Under the pieces are notes generated by a model. That model ran no database searches, was not told the origin of the DNA, and saw nothing but the letters and a program-made list of their open reading frames with translations. From Lysobacterales bacterium (lineage in GTDB: Bacteria; Pseudomonadota; Gammaproteobacteria; Xanthomonadales; SZUA-38): a stretch of DNA of 64,000 nt. The position numbers were made by a program, and so were the translations under genes. Shown here piece after piece: positions 42,019 through 50,928 of the stretch. Positions within the stretch are counted from its first letter, which is position 1. Each line of letters begins with the position of its first letter. The stretch covers positions 1 to 64,000 of the forward strand of contig JANQOZ010000007.1 in the NCBI GenBank assembly GCA_028285525.1. Reading direction: 5' to 3'.

Positions 42019-44340
42019 ATGAGTGACGAACAACCGGGCGCTGTTCGGCGGCTGATCGGCAGCGTGGCTGGACTCACGCTTGGGCGGCTCTTTAAGTGGG
42101 CGCTCGTCGTCGGGCTGGCGCTGGCGCTCGTGGCTGCAGCCGGGTTTGCGGTTTTTGTGCTGGCTCCGGTCACCACCATTCCGGCCTACGAGCCGATCGA
42201 CGAGACCGTGTACCTGGGTCAGGGCTGGGGTCTTGAGCGCGGCTCGCAGCCGCGGCAAACCTATTACTACACCCCTCAGGGCACCAGCCTGCCGCAGGGG
42301 GAAACGGTCAACCCGCTGCGCTACGACTGGTTCGTCCATCTTGAGCTGCCGTTCAGCCGGGAACGATTCGCTGCGCCGGACCATCTGAGGCGCTTTCGGT
42401 TTTTGGTTGACAGCGAGCCCACGCCCGCCAACCCGGACCTCCTGCCGGTGGGCTTCACGCGCCACTTTAATCCGCTGATCGGCGAGGACGTGCTGGATCT
42501 GACGTGTGCCGCCTGCCACTCCGGTGAAATTCACTACACCAAAGACGGCAAGCGGTACGCCCTGCGAATCGACGGTGGCCAGGCCATGCACGCATTTACC
42601 GACATGAGCCGAGGCAACTTTGGTCCTGTGCTATTGGCGTCCCTGATCGCCACCTATGCCAACCCGCTCAAGTTCAGCCGCTTTGCCGAAGCCGTGATCG
42701 GTCCGAACTATCCGGAAGGGAAAAGCCGGCTTCGCTCGCAGCTGGGCCAAACGATCGGCGCGTTCCTGAAGCAGGGACAGAACAATCCGCTGCGGCATCT
42801 ATACCCGATGACCGAGGGTTTTGGGCGCACCGATGCGCTCGGGCGAATCGCCAACACGGTTTTTGGCGACCATCTGGTGCCGGCCAACTACGAGATATCC
42901 GACGCGCCGGTGAGCTTTCCCTACGTGTGGAATATCTGGAAGTTTGACTGGGTGCAGTACACGGGGTCGGTGAATCAGCCGCTTGCTCGGAACGTCGGTG
43001 AAGCGCTGGGCGTCGGCGCCATGATCAACCTGACCAACAGCTACGGCAGCCCGGTCCTCGCGGAGGACCGCTTTACCAGCTCGGTGGCCATCCGCGACCT
43101 GGTCAAGATCGAGCGAACGTTGCAGCAGCTCACGCCGCCGCAGTGGCCTGAGGAGATCCTGGGTCCGGTCGATCAGGCGAAGGCGGAAATCGGCAAGAAT
43201 CTCTTCCAGGACCTTTGCCAGCATTGCCACGGACCACATGTCGCCAGCCAGGCGCGTCAGGAGGCGCGGGCGCCCGGCAAACCAGCGCCGTCAACCGAGT
43301 GGCAAATCCCGGTAATCCCGGTATCGGAAATCGGAACCGACGCGGCGTCCGCCACGGGGTTCGTGGAGCGTCGCTACGATCTGACGGCTGCCGGCATCAC
43401 TGACGAGCAGGTTGCAGAACTGGTTGGCCCGCTGCTCGACGAGAGCCTGCGCCGCAACGGACGCTATCGGCTCCGAGAGGTGCTGACTGGGAGACAGCAG
43501 GCGGGTCTCGACGTCGGGCCGCTACCGACGCTGGTCGCGGACTACCCGCTTTCCGAGAAAACGCCGCCCGCCGCGGTGGATCAAGTTTTTGCACAGATCG
43601 CTGGCGCGCTCGACGACCTCTTACCCACCCGCCCATCTGCACGTGCCGATCAGCCGCCGCACGACGCTGTGGTGTGTGAACTCGATTGCCAAACCGATCA
43701 CCTCTACTGGCTCACAACCCAGGGGCGACAGCACGCGAAGGCGACGCTGGCCGCGGTGGACACCTCGAAGGTCAGTCTCGGCCAGGGGCTCAACATCGTG
43801 GGGCTGCTCATCAAAAATCGATTTTTTGAGGCCTACGGCGTCTCTGCTGAGGAGAAGGCCTGCATCCAGGGCTTCGGCATTCTGGACCTCCCGCAGGTGG
43901 TCGACGGCTACAAACCCCGGCCGCTCGAAGGCGTCTGGGCAACCCCACCCTTCCTGCACAACGGCTCGGTACCCAGCCTCTATCACATGCTGCTGCCGCC
44001 GGAGGAACGCCCATCGCGCTTTTTTGTCGGCCGCCAGGAATATGATCCGCGCCACGCCGGCTACGTCAGCGAACCGGTAGCGGGCAGCGAAAATCACGGA
44101 TTCTGGTTTGACGCCAGCCTGCCCGGCAACCGGAATGCGGGACACAGCTTCACCGCCAGCGCTGAAACCTGGCAGGCCCATCGGCGAGACCCGGCGGCAA
44201 ACCCGCTGCCCGGCGGCGTGATCGGCCCGCAGTTGTCGGACGAGCAGCGCTGGGCGCTGGTGGAGTATCTGAAAATCCACAAGGACGAGCCCGGGACACC
44301 GGCTGACTTTGAGCCCGTGGCCTGCGGACCCTGGCATTGA
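42019..44340 (+). CDS. RoxA-like di-heme c-type protein 2
   Basis: A 773-aa relative of the preceding protein, with a transmembrane anchor (WALVVGLALALVAAAGFAVF) at about residues 30-50 in place of a cleaved signal. Two haem sites are present, CAACH at 163-167 and CQHCH at 400-404. The extra length lies mainly between the second haem site and the C-terminal region. FATPPFLHNGSVPSLYHMLL-like sequence (WATPPFLHNGSVPSLYHMLL) marks the family C-terminal block. ATG 42019 follows a GGGGGAA-like site. Its stop overlaps the start of the patatin gene by four bases, so the di-heme protein and the lipase are made together. The pair with gene 1 suggests a hetero-complex or two-step electron transfer. Confidence 0.83.
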   Translation: MSDEQPGAVRRLIGSVAGLTLGRLFKWALVVGLALALVAAAGFAVFVLAPVTTIPAYEPIDETVYLGQGWGLERGSQPRQTYYYTPQGTSLPQGETVNPLRYDWFVHLELPFSRERFAAPDHLRRFRFLVDSEPTPANPDLLPVGFTRHFNPLIGEDVLDLTCAACHSGEIHYTKDGKRYALRIDGGQAMHAFTDMSRGNFGPVLLASLIATYANPLKFSRFAEAVIGPNYPEGKSRLRSQLGQTIGAFLKQGQNNPLRHLYPMTEGFGRTDALGRIANTVFGDHLVPANYEISDAPVSFPYVWNIWKFDWVQYTGSVNQPLARNVGEALGVGAMINLTNSYGSPVLAEDRFTSSVAIRDLVKIERTLQQLTPPQWPEEILGPVDQAKAEIGKNLFQDLCQHCHGPHVASQARQEARAPGKPAPSTEWQIPVIPVSEIGTDAASATGFVERRYDLTAAGITDEQVAELVGPLLDESLRRNGRYRLREVLTGRQQAGLDVGPLPTLVADYPLSEKTPPAAVDQVFAQIAGALDDLLPTRPSARADQPPHDAVVCELDCQTDHLYWLTTQGRQHAKATLAAVDTSKVSLGQGLNIVGLLIKNRFFEAYGVSAEEKACIQGFGILDLPQVVDGYKPRPLEGVWATPPFLHNGSVPSLYHMLLPPEERPSRFFVGRQEYDPRHAGYVSEPVAGSENHGFWFDASLPGNRNAGHSFTASAETWQAHRRDPAANPLPGGVIGPQLSDEQRWALVEYLKIHKDEPGTPADFEPVACGPWH

Positions 44341-46409
44341 CCGCCAGCGAATACACCAAAGACTTCGACCAGGTGCTGCAGGATGAGCAGGCCTGGCTAA
44401 GGCAGCGGCGGGCAGCGGTTGATCTGCCCGAGGACGAAGAGCAGCTAGCGGTATGTTTTTCGGGCGGCGGGATTCGTTCGGCGGTCTTCAACCTGGGCGT
44501 CCTCCAGGGATTGGAGTCGATGGGGCTGTTGAAACGGGTCGATTACCTGTCCTCGGTTTCCGGTGGCGGCTACATCGCATCGTGCCTCACCTGGCTGCGA
44601 CACCGACTCGGTCCCGAGGAAAGTGAGACCTTTTACGCGCCGCTGGCGAACGAGCCGGGGACGGTGGTGGACTGGCTTCGCAACAACGGCAGCTACCTGA
44701 TCAGCCCCCGGGGCTTTTCGATCTGGACGCTGCTGGCGGCGATCCTCGCCGGCACGCTGCTGAACCTCGCCGTGATGGTGCCGCCGATGCTCCTGCTCGT
44801 GACGCTGGCCGCCCAGGACTGGCTGCCGCTTGATTTTCCGCCCTGGCTGCTGATCCCCGGCGGCACCCCGCTACAGGGTCACGACGGTTTTGTCCTCGCG
44901 CTGTATCTGTCCGGCGCCGCAGCGCTGACCTACCTGCTGATGGTGCTCGCCTTCGCCGCGATGAGCGCCGCACCGTTTGCCCGTTCAGGCGTTGGGCTGG
45001 TCGACGTCCGCAGGCTGATGGGAAACCTGATGTTTAGCGCCATTGCTCTGTTTGCCGTCGGCATGGTGCCCGTCCTGCACAGTCTGGACGACCTCGCCAT
45101 GCGCCACCTGAGCTCCGAGCTGGCGGCGGCAACCACCCGCAGCCTGACCTATATGATCCCGATGGTCACCGGCCTGGTCACCATGATCCGGAAACAGTCC
45201 GCCAAAACCGGCAACGGTCCGGCGATCGGGCTCGGGCTGTTTCTCTATGGGTGCCTCGTGCTGACCTATCACCTCGTCGCGCATGTCGACCTGCTGGACA
45301 GCCTGGTGTTCGTCTCCATGCTCGGCCTCTCAGTTGTGCTGGCGCTGGGTTGCGACGTGAATCTGATCTCCATGCACCACTACTATCGGGCCCGCATGGC
45401 GCACGCTTTTATGCCCCGAACCCGCGAGGGTGACAGCAGTGAAGCCGGCGACCGGCAGGCCATGGCCTTCAGACTTGAGCAGGTGGTGCCCGAGTCGGGC
45501 GGACCGTTTCATCTGCTCAACGCCAATATGAACACCACCTCATCCCACTCCGTGAAGCTGCGCGGCCGGGGTGGCGATAACTTCGTTTTCTCACCGCTCT
45601 ACTGCGGCGCCACCTCAACGGGCTATCGAAAAACCAACAACTTTCTCAACGGCGCGATGGAGCTATCCACCGCGCTGACCATCTCCGGCGCCGCGCTCGA
45701 CCCAAATACGCCGACAACCCGTGCGCGACCCATCGCCTTCCTGATGGCCCTGTTCAACCTTCGGCTCGGATACTGGATTCGAAGCCCCCGCACCACCGGT
45801 CGGCGACCGCTTGCGGCGTGGCTGGCGTTTATGACCCGCGAGATGCTCGGCGTCGGCCTCAACGAAAAGGCCGGCTACCTCCACCTCTCCGACGGCGCCC
45901 ATTTTGAGAACCTCGGCCTGTATGAACTGCTGCGCCGACGCTGCCGCTTTATCATCGCCACCGACGCCGGCTCCGATCCCAAGCTCACGATGGACGAAAT
46001 GGGCAAAGCAATCCAGCGGGCACGCGTGGATTTCCGGGCTGACGTATCGCTGAACGTGGATCCGCTGTTCGACGAAATGGATAAGCCGCTGGCCGACTGC
46101 GCCCACGCCCTGGGCCGCATCACCTATGCGGACGGCAGTACCGGGCAGATCCTTTATCTTCGGCCGATGATGTGCCGGGGCATGACGGCCGACCTTTACG
46201 CCTTCTGGCGCAAGGACCCGGCGTTTCCGAATGACCCCACGGCGGATCAGTTTTACGACGAGGAGCACTTTGAGGCTTACCGCGAGCTGGGCCTGCAGAT
46301 CATCAGGCGCGTAGGGCTCGGCAAAGGCTCGCTGGCCGACGTGCCTCTGAATGACCTATTCGCCAACGTTCGAGAACACCAGGAAGAACACGCGGAAGAA
46401 GCCGGCTAG
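44337..46409 (+). CDS. Multi-pass membrane patatin-like phospholipase
   Basis: Predicted lipid acyl hydrolase with a Ser-Asp dyad, 690 aa. The oxyanion loop is FSGGGIRSAVFNLG (residues 41-54). The nucleophile is Ser75 in SSVSGGGYIAS, closer to the cPLA2 wording than to GxSxG. The dyad Asp is D519 in LSDGAHFENLG. Between them lies an insert with about six transmembrane helices, such as AILAGTLLNLAVMVPPMLLL, FVLALYLSGAAALTYLLMVL and LDSLVFVSMLGLSVVLALG, so the active site is tied to the inner membrane. The only possible start is a TTG inside the stop of the di-heme gene (TTGA overlap), which couples their translation. It probably releases fatty acids or lysolipids used by the di-heme proteins. 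Confidence 0.85.
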   Translation: MTASEYTKDFDQVLQDEQAWLRQRRAAVDLPEDEEQLAVCFSGGGIRSAVFNLGVLQGLESMGLLKRVDYLSSVSGGGYIASCLTWLRHRLGPEESETFYAPLANEPGTVVDWLRNNGSYLISPRGFSIWTLLAAILAGTLLNLAVMVPPMLLLVTLAAQDWLPLDFPPWLLIPGGTPLQGHDGFVLALYLSGAAALTYLLMVLAFAAMSAAPFARSGVGLVDVRRLMGNLMFSAIALFAVGMVPVLHSLDDLAMRHLSSELAAATTRSLTYMIPMVTGLVTMIRKQSAKTGNGPAIGLGLFLYGCLVLTYHLVAHVDLLDSLVFVSMLGLSVVLALGCDVNLISMHHYYRARMAHAFMPRTREGDSSEAGDRQAMAFRLEQVVPESGGPFHLLNANMNTTSSHSVKLRGRGGDNFVFSPLYCGATSTGYRKTNNFLNGAMELSTALTISGAALDPNTPTTRARPIAFLMALFNLRLGYWIRSPRTTGRRPLAAWLAFMTREMLGVGLNEKAGYLHLSDGAHFENLGLYELLRRRCRFIIATDAGSDPKLTMDEMGKAIQRARVDFRADVSLNVDPLFDEMDKPLADCAHALGRITYADGSTGQILYLRPMMCRGMTADLYAFWRKDPAFPNDPTADQFYDEEHFEAYRELGLQIIRRVGLGKGSLADVPLNDLFANVREHQEEHAEEAG

Positions 46410-46487
46410 CGCGACGCTTGTTTGAAACCGACTGGGCTTCTAGCGTAAAACGGGATTGCCATTCCCGGCATAACCGGAAGCTGAGCC

Positions 46488-47276
46488 ATGAAACATCGCC
46501 CCCACTTCACCCTCGCGCTCCTGCTGCTCTCATCGGTTGCCTTAGCCCAAGGCGGAATTACGAGCGGCTATGGCGCGATCGCGGACGTCGGCTTTTACGA
46601 CAGCTGCGCCACAATCTGCCTCCGGCCCGGGGGGCTCGATGACCAGCGGGTCGACGGCGGCGAGTTTTTTGAGAACGCTGCGGCAGACCTTTTCAACAGC
46701 GGTACCGAGAACGCCTTTGGTTCAGCCTCGTTTAACGGTGATGCGTTCAGCCCGCTGCTGCGCGCCCGAGCCCGTTCGCCGCTGGATGACAACAACGCGG
46801 TCGACGCGATCGTGACCGCGATCCAGGGCTATACGTTTATGGGCGCGTCGCCGGAGACCTTCACGATACTGGCTTCACTGACCGGCACGGTCGATCAGCC
46901 CGACAACAGGGCTGAAGGCGTGATCCGAGGTCGAATTGCGGTCTACCGCTATGAGAACGCCACGTTCAGCACCGACTTCGCGACCTTCATTTTTGAGGAG
47001 GTTGCCGGAGAAGGTGAGGTGATCGATCAGGCCCAGCTCTTTCTTCTGCCGACCCTGGATCTCTCCGAAGACACCCTGGAGTTCACGCTCAATCCTGGTG
47101 ATGAGGTCTACGTGTTTATGCAGCTGGAGAGTAAGAGCGAGCGTGGTGCCGTAGTCGATGCCACCAACACGTTCGGCGTTTCCTTTACCAGCGGTGATTC
47201 AGCGATGCTCAGCCCGGTAGTCGAGCCACTCCCTGAACTGGTGTTCTCCGACGGATTCGAGACCCTCGCCCCCTAG
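46488..47276 (+). CDS. Secreted protein with C-terminal DGFE tag
   Basis: Exported protein of 262 aa that I do not recognise. The signal peptide is FTLALLLLSSVALAQGG. The mature part has an N-terminal cysteine pair (YDSCATICLRPGG) and a beta-rich body ending in LEFTLNPGDEVYVFMQLESK, which resembles secreted jelly-roll proteins. It ends in ELVFSDGFETLAP, one of five copies of the tag in this window. It follows the patatin gene by 78 bases, with its own ATG. It may be independent of the upstream operon, and it converges with the GGDEF gene. Function unknown. Confidence 0.65.
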   Translation: MKHRPHFTLALLLLSSVALAQGGITSGYGAIADVGFYDSCATICLRPGGLDDQRVDGGEFFENAAADLFNSGTENAFGSASFNGDAFSPLLRARARSPLDDNNAVDAIVTAIQGYTFMGASPETFTILASLTGTVDQPDNRAEGVIRGRIAVYRYENATFSTDFATFIFEEVAGEGEVIDQAQLFLLPTLDLSEDTLEFTLNPGDEVYVFMQLESKSERGAVVDATNTFGVSFTSGDSAMLSPVVEPLPELVFSDGFETLAP

Positions 47277-47330
47277 CGGTTGGGGCGGCCGCAGTCGAGT
47301 CCGTCGCAGACCTGAGCCTGACACTGGTAA

Positions 47331-50231
47331 TCACGCCGATCCGGGAATGGAAAAGACGCGGTTTTTGCCGCTGTCTTTGCCGGCCAGCAGGCAGGCGTCA
47401 GCGCGATTGATGGTATTCATCGGCGATTCACCGGGCGCCATCTGCGCCAGACCGATGGTGATGGAGACGGGCGTCTCGGCAAGGCTGCTGTCCGGCTGCT
47501 GACTGCTGACCGCCAGGCGAACCTTTTCCATCGCCTCGTGAGCGGTTTCCATATCGGTCGAACGAAACTGGATCACAAACTCCTCGCCGCCCCAGCGGGC
47601 CACCAGCGAGTTTGCCGGCGCCGCGCGCTTCAGCACGTCCGCGACGTGGCGCAACACCCTGTCTCCCACCTCATGGCCATGCTGATCGTTGACCTGCTTG
47701 AAGTTGTCCGCGTCGAGCAGCGCAAAGTAACGCTGCGAATCAGGCGCCTCCGCTTCGACCTGCTTGAGAAACCCGCGGCGGTTGGCGAGCTTGGTCAGGT
47801 GGTCCGTTGCGGCGGACTTGGCGAGCGACTGATTTGCCTCGCGCAGCGCGCGCGTCTGGCGCTCGACCTCGGCCGTCAGCACGCGGTTGCGATCGCGGAT
47901 ACGCTGCGTGTTCCAGAAGCTGAGAAGGAATACCGCCAGCAGCAGCGTTCCCACGGCAGCCGCCTGACCGGGGACCGTCTGCCACCAGGCCGGGTCCACA
48001 ACAATCGGCAGCACCGTTGACGCTCGATTCCAGATGCCGTTGGCGTTGGCACCCTGAAGCTCGAAGCGATACTCCCCCGGGGCGAGACCGGTCAGCAGCA
48101 CCTCGGGGTCGCCGGTCGCCTCGGACCAGTCGTCATCGTCACCGAGCAGGCGCCAGCGGAAACGATTGGCCGACGGATTACGAAAATCCGACGCGAGGTA
48201 GCGTACGCGAACGGTGGACTGGCCGGGGCTTAACGCCATGGGCTGCTGAGACGGCACCGGCTGACCGTCAATCCAGGCTCTGGTAATGGCCAGCTGCGGC
48301 GGCTGGGGATTGAGCAGGACCTGATCAGGCAGGAAGCTGACGAAGCCGCCAAGACCGCCGAAGTACACGCGATTGTTCTTCCCAACATACCCGGCGCGCG
48401 CGTAGAACTCTTCGACCAGCAGCCCATCAGCGGTGGTAAATCGGGTTACGCTGAGCGTCGACGGATCGATGGCCACCACCCCTCGGGTTGTTCCCGCCCA
48501 GATTCGACCCGCGCCCTCGGCCAGGCGCTGCACGGCGGTGTTGGGGAATTCGCGAATCAGGTTGACCGACAGGCTCTCGCCGGTCACCGGATCAAACCGG
48601 CTCAGGCCGAAACTGGTGGCGATCCACAGCGCCGCGTCGGTTGGCAGCAGATCGTGTATCAGGCCTTCGATCGCGAGCGATTCGCGCTCGAAAGACGTAA
48701 TGACGCCCTGTGGATCGATCCGGGCGATGCCCGCATCCCATAGGCCCAGCCAGGTGGCGCCCAGTCCGTCCACCTCGATATCGCTGACCGCAACACCGGG
48801 AATTGACTCAGCACCGCCCCGCACCAGCTGCTTGAACGAGCCGTCGGGCCTGAAGCGGAAGAGTCCGTCAGTAAACGTTCCGACGTCAGTGGTGCCGTCT
48901 GGCGCCACGTTCACCGCCGTCACCATCATGCCTTTGACGGCATCGAACTGTGGCGCGGGCCCGAGCAATCCGCTGTCCGGGTCGAAGCGGAGGAGTCCAT
49001 CGTAGGTGCCAAGCAGTACGCCGTCGCCGCTGCGCTCCAGCCGATTGATTGAGAGCCCCTCGGTACCTGGAATCTGCTCGAGCTGGCCGCTGCCCTGATT
49101 TTTCTGGAGTCGCCACAGGCCTCGTCGCGATCCGATCAGCACATCGTCGGCGTCCAGCTCGATGAGCGTATCGGCCGTATCCAGACTGGAATCCAGAGAG
49201 AATCCGTCAAAGCCCCGCGCCGTCGGAAGCGCGAGGATGACTCCCGCTTCCCGGGTGGCGATCCAGCCGACGCCGGTTTCGTCAAAAAAGATCCGACGGA
49301 TGTTGCGGTCGGGGAAAAGACTCAGCTCTGAGCGGCCGAAGGGAGAAACGCGTTCACCGTTGCCGTCGAAAGCCACCAGGCCGGCGAGCGTTCCGGCCAG
49401 CACGTTGCCGGACGGCGACAGGGTCAGCGTGTTGATCAGCGGCAGGCCGTCCTGTACGCGCTTAAGCCCCACATCCGAACTACGATAAACCGCCTGATTA
49501 TCTGCCACCCACAAGAATTCGCCGTCGTGAAGCACCGCCCGGGGGTGGCCAGACCAGGCCGTGTCTGGGCGTACCTCGTCGCCATCCAGATCGAACAGCC
49601 CCCGGTCCGTGGCGGCCCAGACCTTGCCCGAAGGATCTTCGGTCAGCGACCAAACGCGGCCGAAACTACCGCCGTCGGGCAACTTGACCGGCACCAGCTC
49701 AGTGCTGGTGGCACTGTCCAGACGATAGAGGCCGTCATCGGCTGAGCCCACCCAGATCCGGCTCTCCCGATCCTCGAAAAGCACCTGGATTCGCTGCGGC
49801 GGCTGTTCAGGGTTCAGACGAGCAAAACGACCGTCAGAGTCGAGCAGGCGGTTGAGACCACCACCCCAGGTCCCGATCAGCACCTGGCCGCTGCGCGTAG
49901 CCAGAACTTCACCGGCAGCTGAATGCGAAATCGACGAAGAATTTGCCGGGTCGTGTAAGAACGCGTCAACGCGATAACCGTCGTAGCGATTGGCGCCACC
50001 CGCGGCAAGACCAAACCACATTTGGCCCTGGTTATCCCGCGAGACGCTGTAGACGGTTGAGTCGGACAGGCCGTCAGCCAGGGTCAGAACATCAAAGTGA
50101 ACGGCGCTGCGGCTGGACCAGATCGACGCGTCAGCCGCGTAAAGCAGCCGCGAACAACAACCCAGCAGGAGTAGACTGGTGAACCCGAGACGAACAGCAA
50201 TGGCGAGGCGGCTGGTCGGCAACGTCGGCAC
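47331..50231 (-). CDS. Reg_prop/Y_Y_Y ligand-sensing diguanylate cyclase
   Basis: Membrane-bound diguanylate cyclase of 966 aa. A signal sequence (LGFTSLLLLGCCSRLLYAAD) is followed by some 650 residues of Reg_prop beta-propeller repeats (SDSTVYSVSRDNQGQMWFG is typical), giving two seven-bladed propellers, and a Y_Y_Y domain (about 690-755, SEATGDPEVLLTGLAPGEYR) beside the membrane. A transmembrane helix (AAAVGTLLLAVFLLSFW) precedes the GGDEF domain (about 815-960), whose active-site loop is VARWGGEEFVIQF. The RxxD inhibitory site is absent at the expected place (PANS), unlike the DISM cyclase. The propeller/Y_Y_Y form is known from hybrid two-component sensors of glycans, here joined to GGDEF. 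The GTG start has no clear ribosome site. Confidence 0.9.
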   Translation of the reverse strand: MPTLPTSRLAIAVRLGFTSLLLLGCCSRLLYAADASIWSSRSAVHFDVLTLADGLSDSTVYSVSRDNQGQMWFGLAAGGANRYDGYRVDAFLHDPANSSSISHSAAGEVLATRSGQVLIGTWGGGLNRLLDSDGRFARLNPEQPPQRIQVLFEDRESRIWVGSADDGLYRLDSATSTELVPVKLPDGGSFGRVWSLTEDPSGKVWAATDRGLFDLDGDEVRPDTAWSGHPRAVLHDGEFLWVADNQAVYRSSDVGLKRVQDGLPLINTLTLSPSGNVLAGTLAGLVAFDGNGERVSPFGRSELSLFPDRNIRRIFFDETGVGWIATREAGVILALPTARGFDGFSLDSSLDTADTLIELDADDVLIGSRRGLWRLQKNQGSGQLEQIPGTEGLSINRLERSGDGVLLGTYDGLLRFDPDSGLLGPAPQFDAVKGMMVTAVNVAPDGTTDVGTFTDGLFRFRPDGSFKQLVRGGAESIPGVAVSDIEVDGLGATWLGLWDAGIARIDPQGVITSFERESLAIEGLIHDLLPTDAALWIATSFGLSRFDPVTGESLSVNLIREFPNTAVQRLAEGAGRIWAGTTRGVVAIDPSTLSVTRFTTADGLLVEEFYARAGYVGKNNRVYFGGLGGFVSFLPDQVLLNPQPPQLAITRAWIDGQPVPSQQPMALSPGQSTVRVRYLASDFRNPSANRFRWRLLGDDDDWSEATGDPEVLLTGLAPGEYRFELQGANANGIWNRASTVLPIVVDPAWWQTVPGQAAAVGTLLLAVFLLSFWNTQRIRDRNRVLTAEVERQTRALREANQSLAKSAATDHLTKLANRRGFLKQVEAEAPDSQRYFALLDADNFKQVNDQHGHEVGDRVLRHVADVLKRAAPANSLVARWGGEEFVIQFRSTDMETAHEAMEKVRLAVSSQQPDSSLAETPVSITIGLAQMAPGESPMNTINRADACLLAGKDSGKNRVFSIPGSA

Positions 50232-50382
50232 GTCAGGCGATTAAAGCCAGAGTGTACCAGCCCTCCCCGGCCATCACTGTGAAATCTGGTGACACCGAAG
50301 CTACCAATATCGCGACCATAGCTACATCCGCTACCCCGCGTCTCGTGGGACAATAGGCGCCCAGCTTTCGTCGGAGGTTTCT

Positions 50383-50901
50383 ATGCAACGCAAGACGATC
50401 TTTTTTGTGCTGACCCTGCTCCACTTTGCACCTTCCTGGGCGCAGGGTACCGTCAAAACAACCGCTCAGGACGACCAGCGAACCGTGGCCGTTGCCGCGA
50501 GCCAGGGAGCCAGAGACTTTCAGGCAAGCTGGGGCTATGCGCCAGCGGTTCGCACCGGCGACTACATCCATATGTCCGGCGTGATCGCCGGGCCGCCGGC
50601 CACTGAGCCGATTGGTTCCGAGCTGTTTAAGGACAGTCTTCGGCGCACTTTCTCAGACCTTCAAAAAACGCTCGAGTCGCTGGATGCGTCGCTGCAAGAC
50701 GTCGTGCGCATCAACAGCTACCACGTTTTTTCCAGCAAGTACTTCACCGAGGGCAAGCTTGCCCACATGGAGGCTTTGCGCGAGGTAAAGCGCGAATTTA
50801 TGGGGGCGCACACGCCAGCCTGGACCGCCATTGGCGTCAGCGAGCTGTTCACCGACACGGGGCTTGTGGAAATCGAGCTCACGGTCTACGCACCTCGATA
50901 G
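50383..50901 (+). CDS. Exported Rid (YjgF/YER057c) family protein lacking the catalytic Arg
   Basis: Rid-superfamily protein of 172 aa, strikingly with a signal peptide (KTIFFVLTLLHFAPSWAQG), whereas RidA is cytoplasmic. The trimeric core is seen in VRTGDYIHMSGVIAGPP and FSDLQKTLESLDASLQDVVR. Where RidA has the substrate-binding Arg105 in PARSCVEV, this protein has PAWTAIGV, so 2-iminoacid deamination as in RidA is not expected. The family's Glu at the C-terminus (VEIELTVYAP) is present. The ribosome binding site GGAGG is strong. It lies 27 bases before a crotonase gene on the same strand. The role in the periplasm is unknown. Confidence 0.85.
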   Translation: MQRKTIFFVLTLLHFAPSWAQGTVKTTAQDDQRTVAVAASQGARDFQASWGYAPAVRTGDYIHMSGVIAGPPATEPIGSELFKDSLRRTFSDLQKTLESLDASLQDVVRINSYHVFSSKYFTEGKLAHMEALREVKREFMGAHTPAWTAIGVSELFTDTGLVEIELTVYAPR

Positions 50902-50928
50902 CTATCGATACAGGACACAGGGCAGCTC

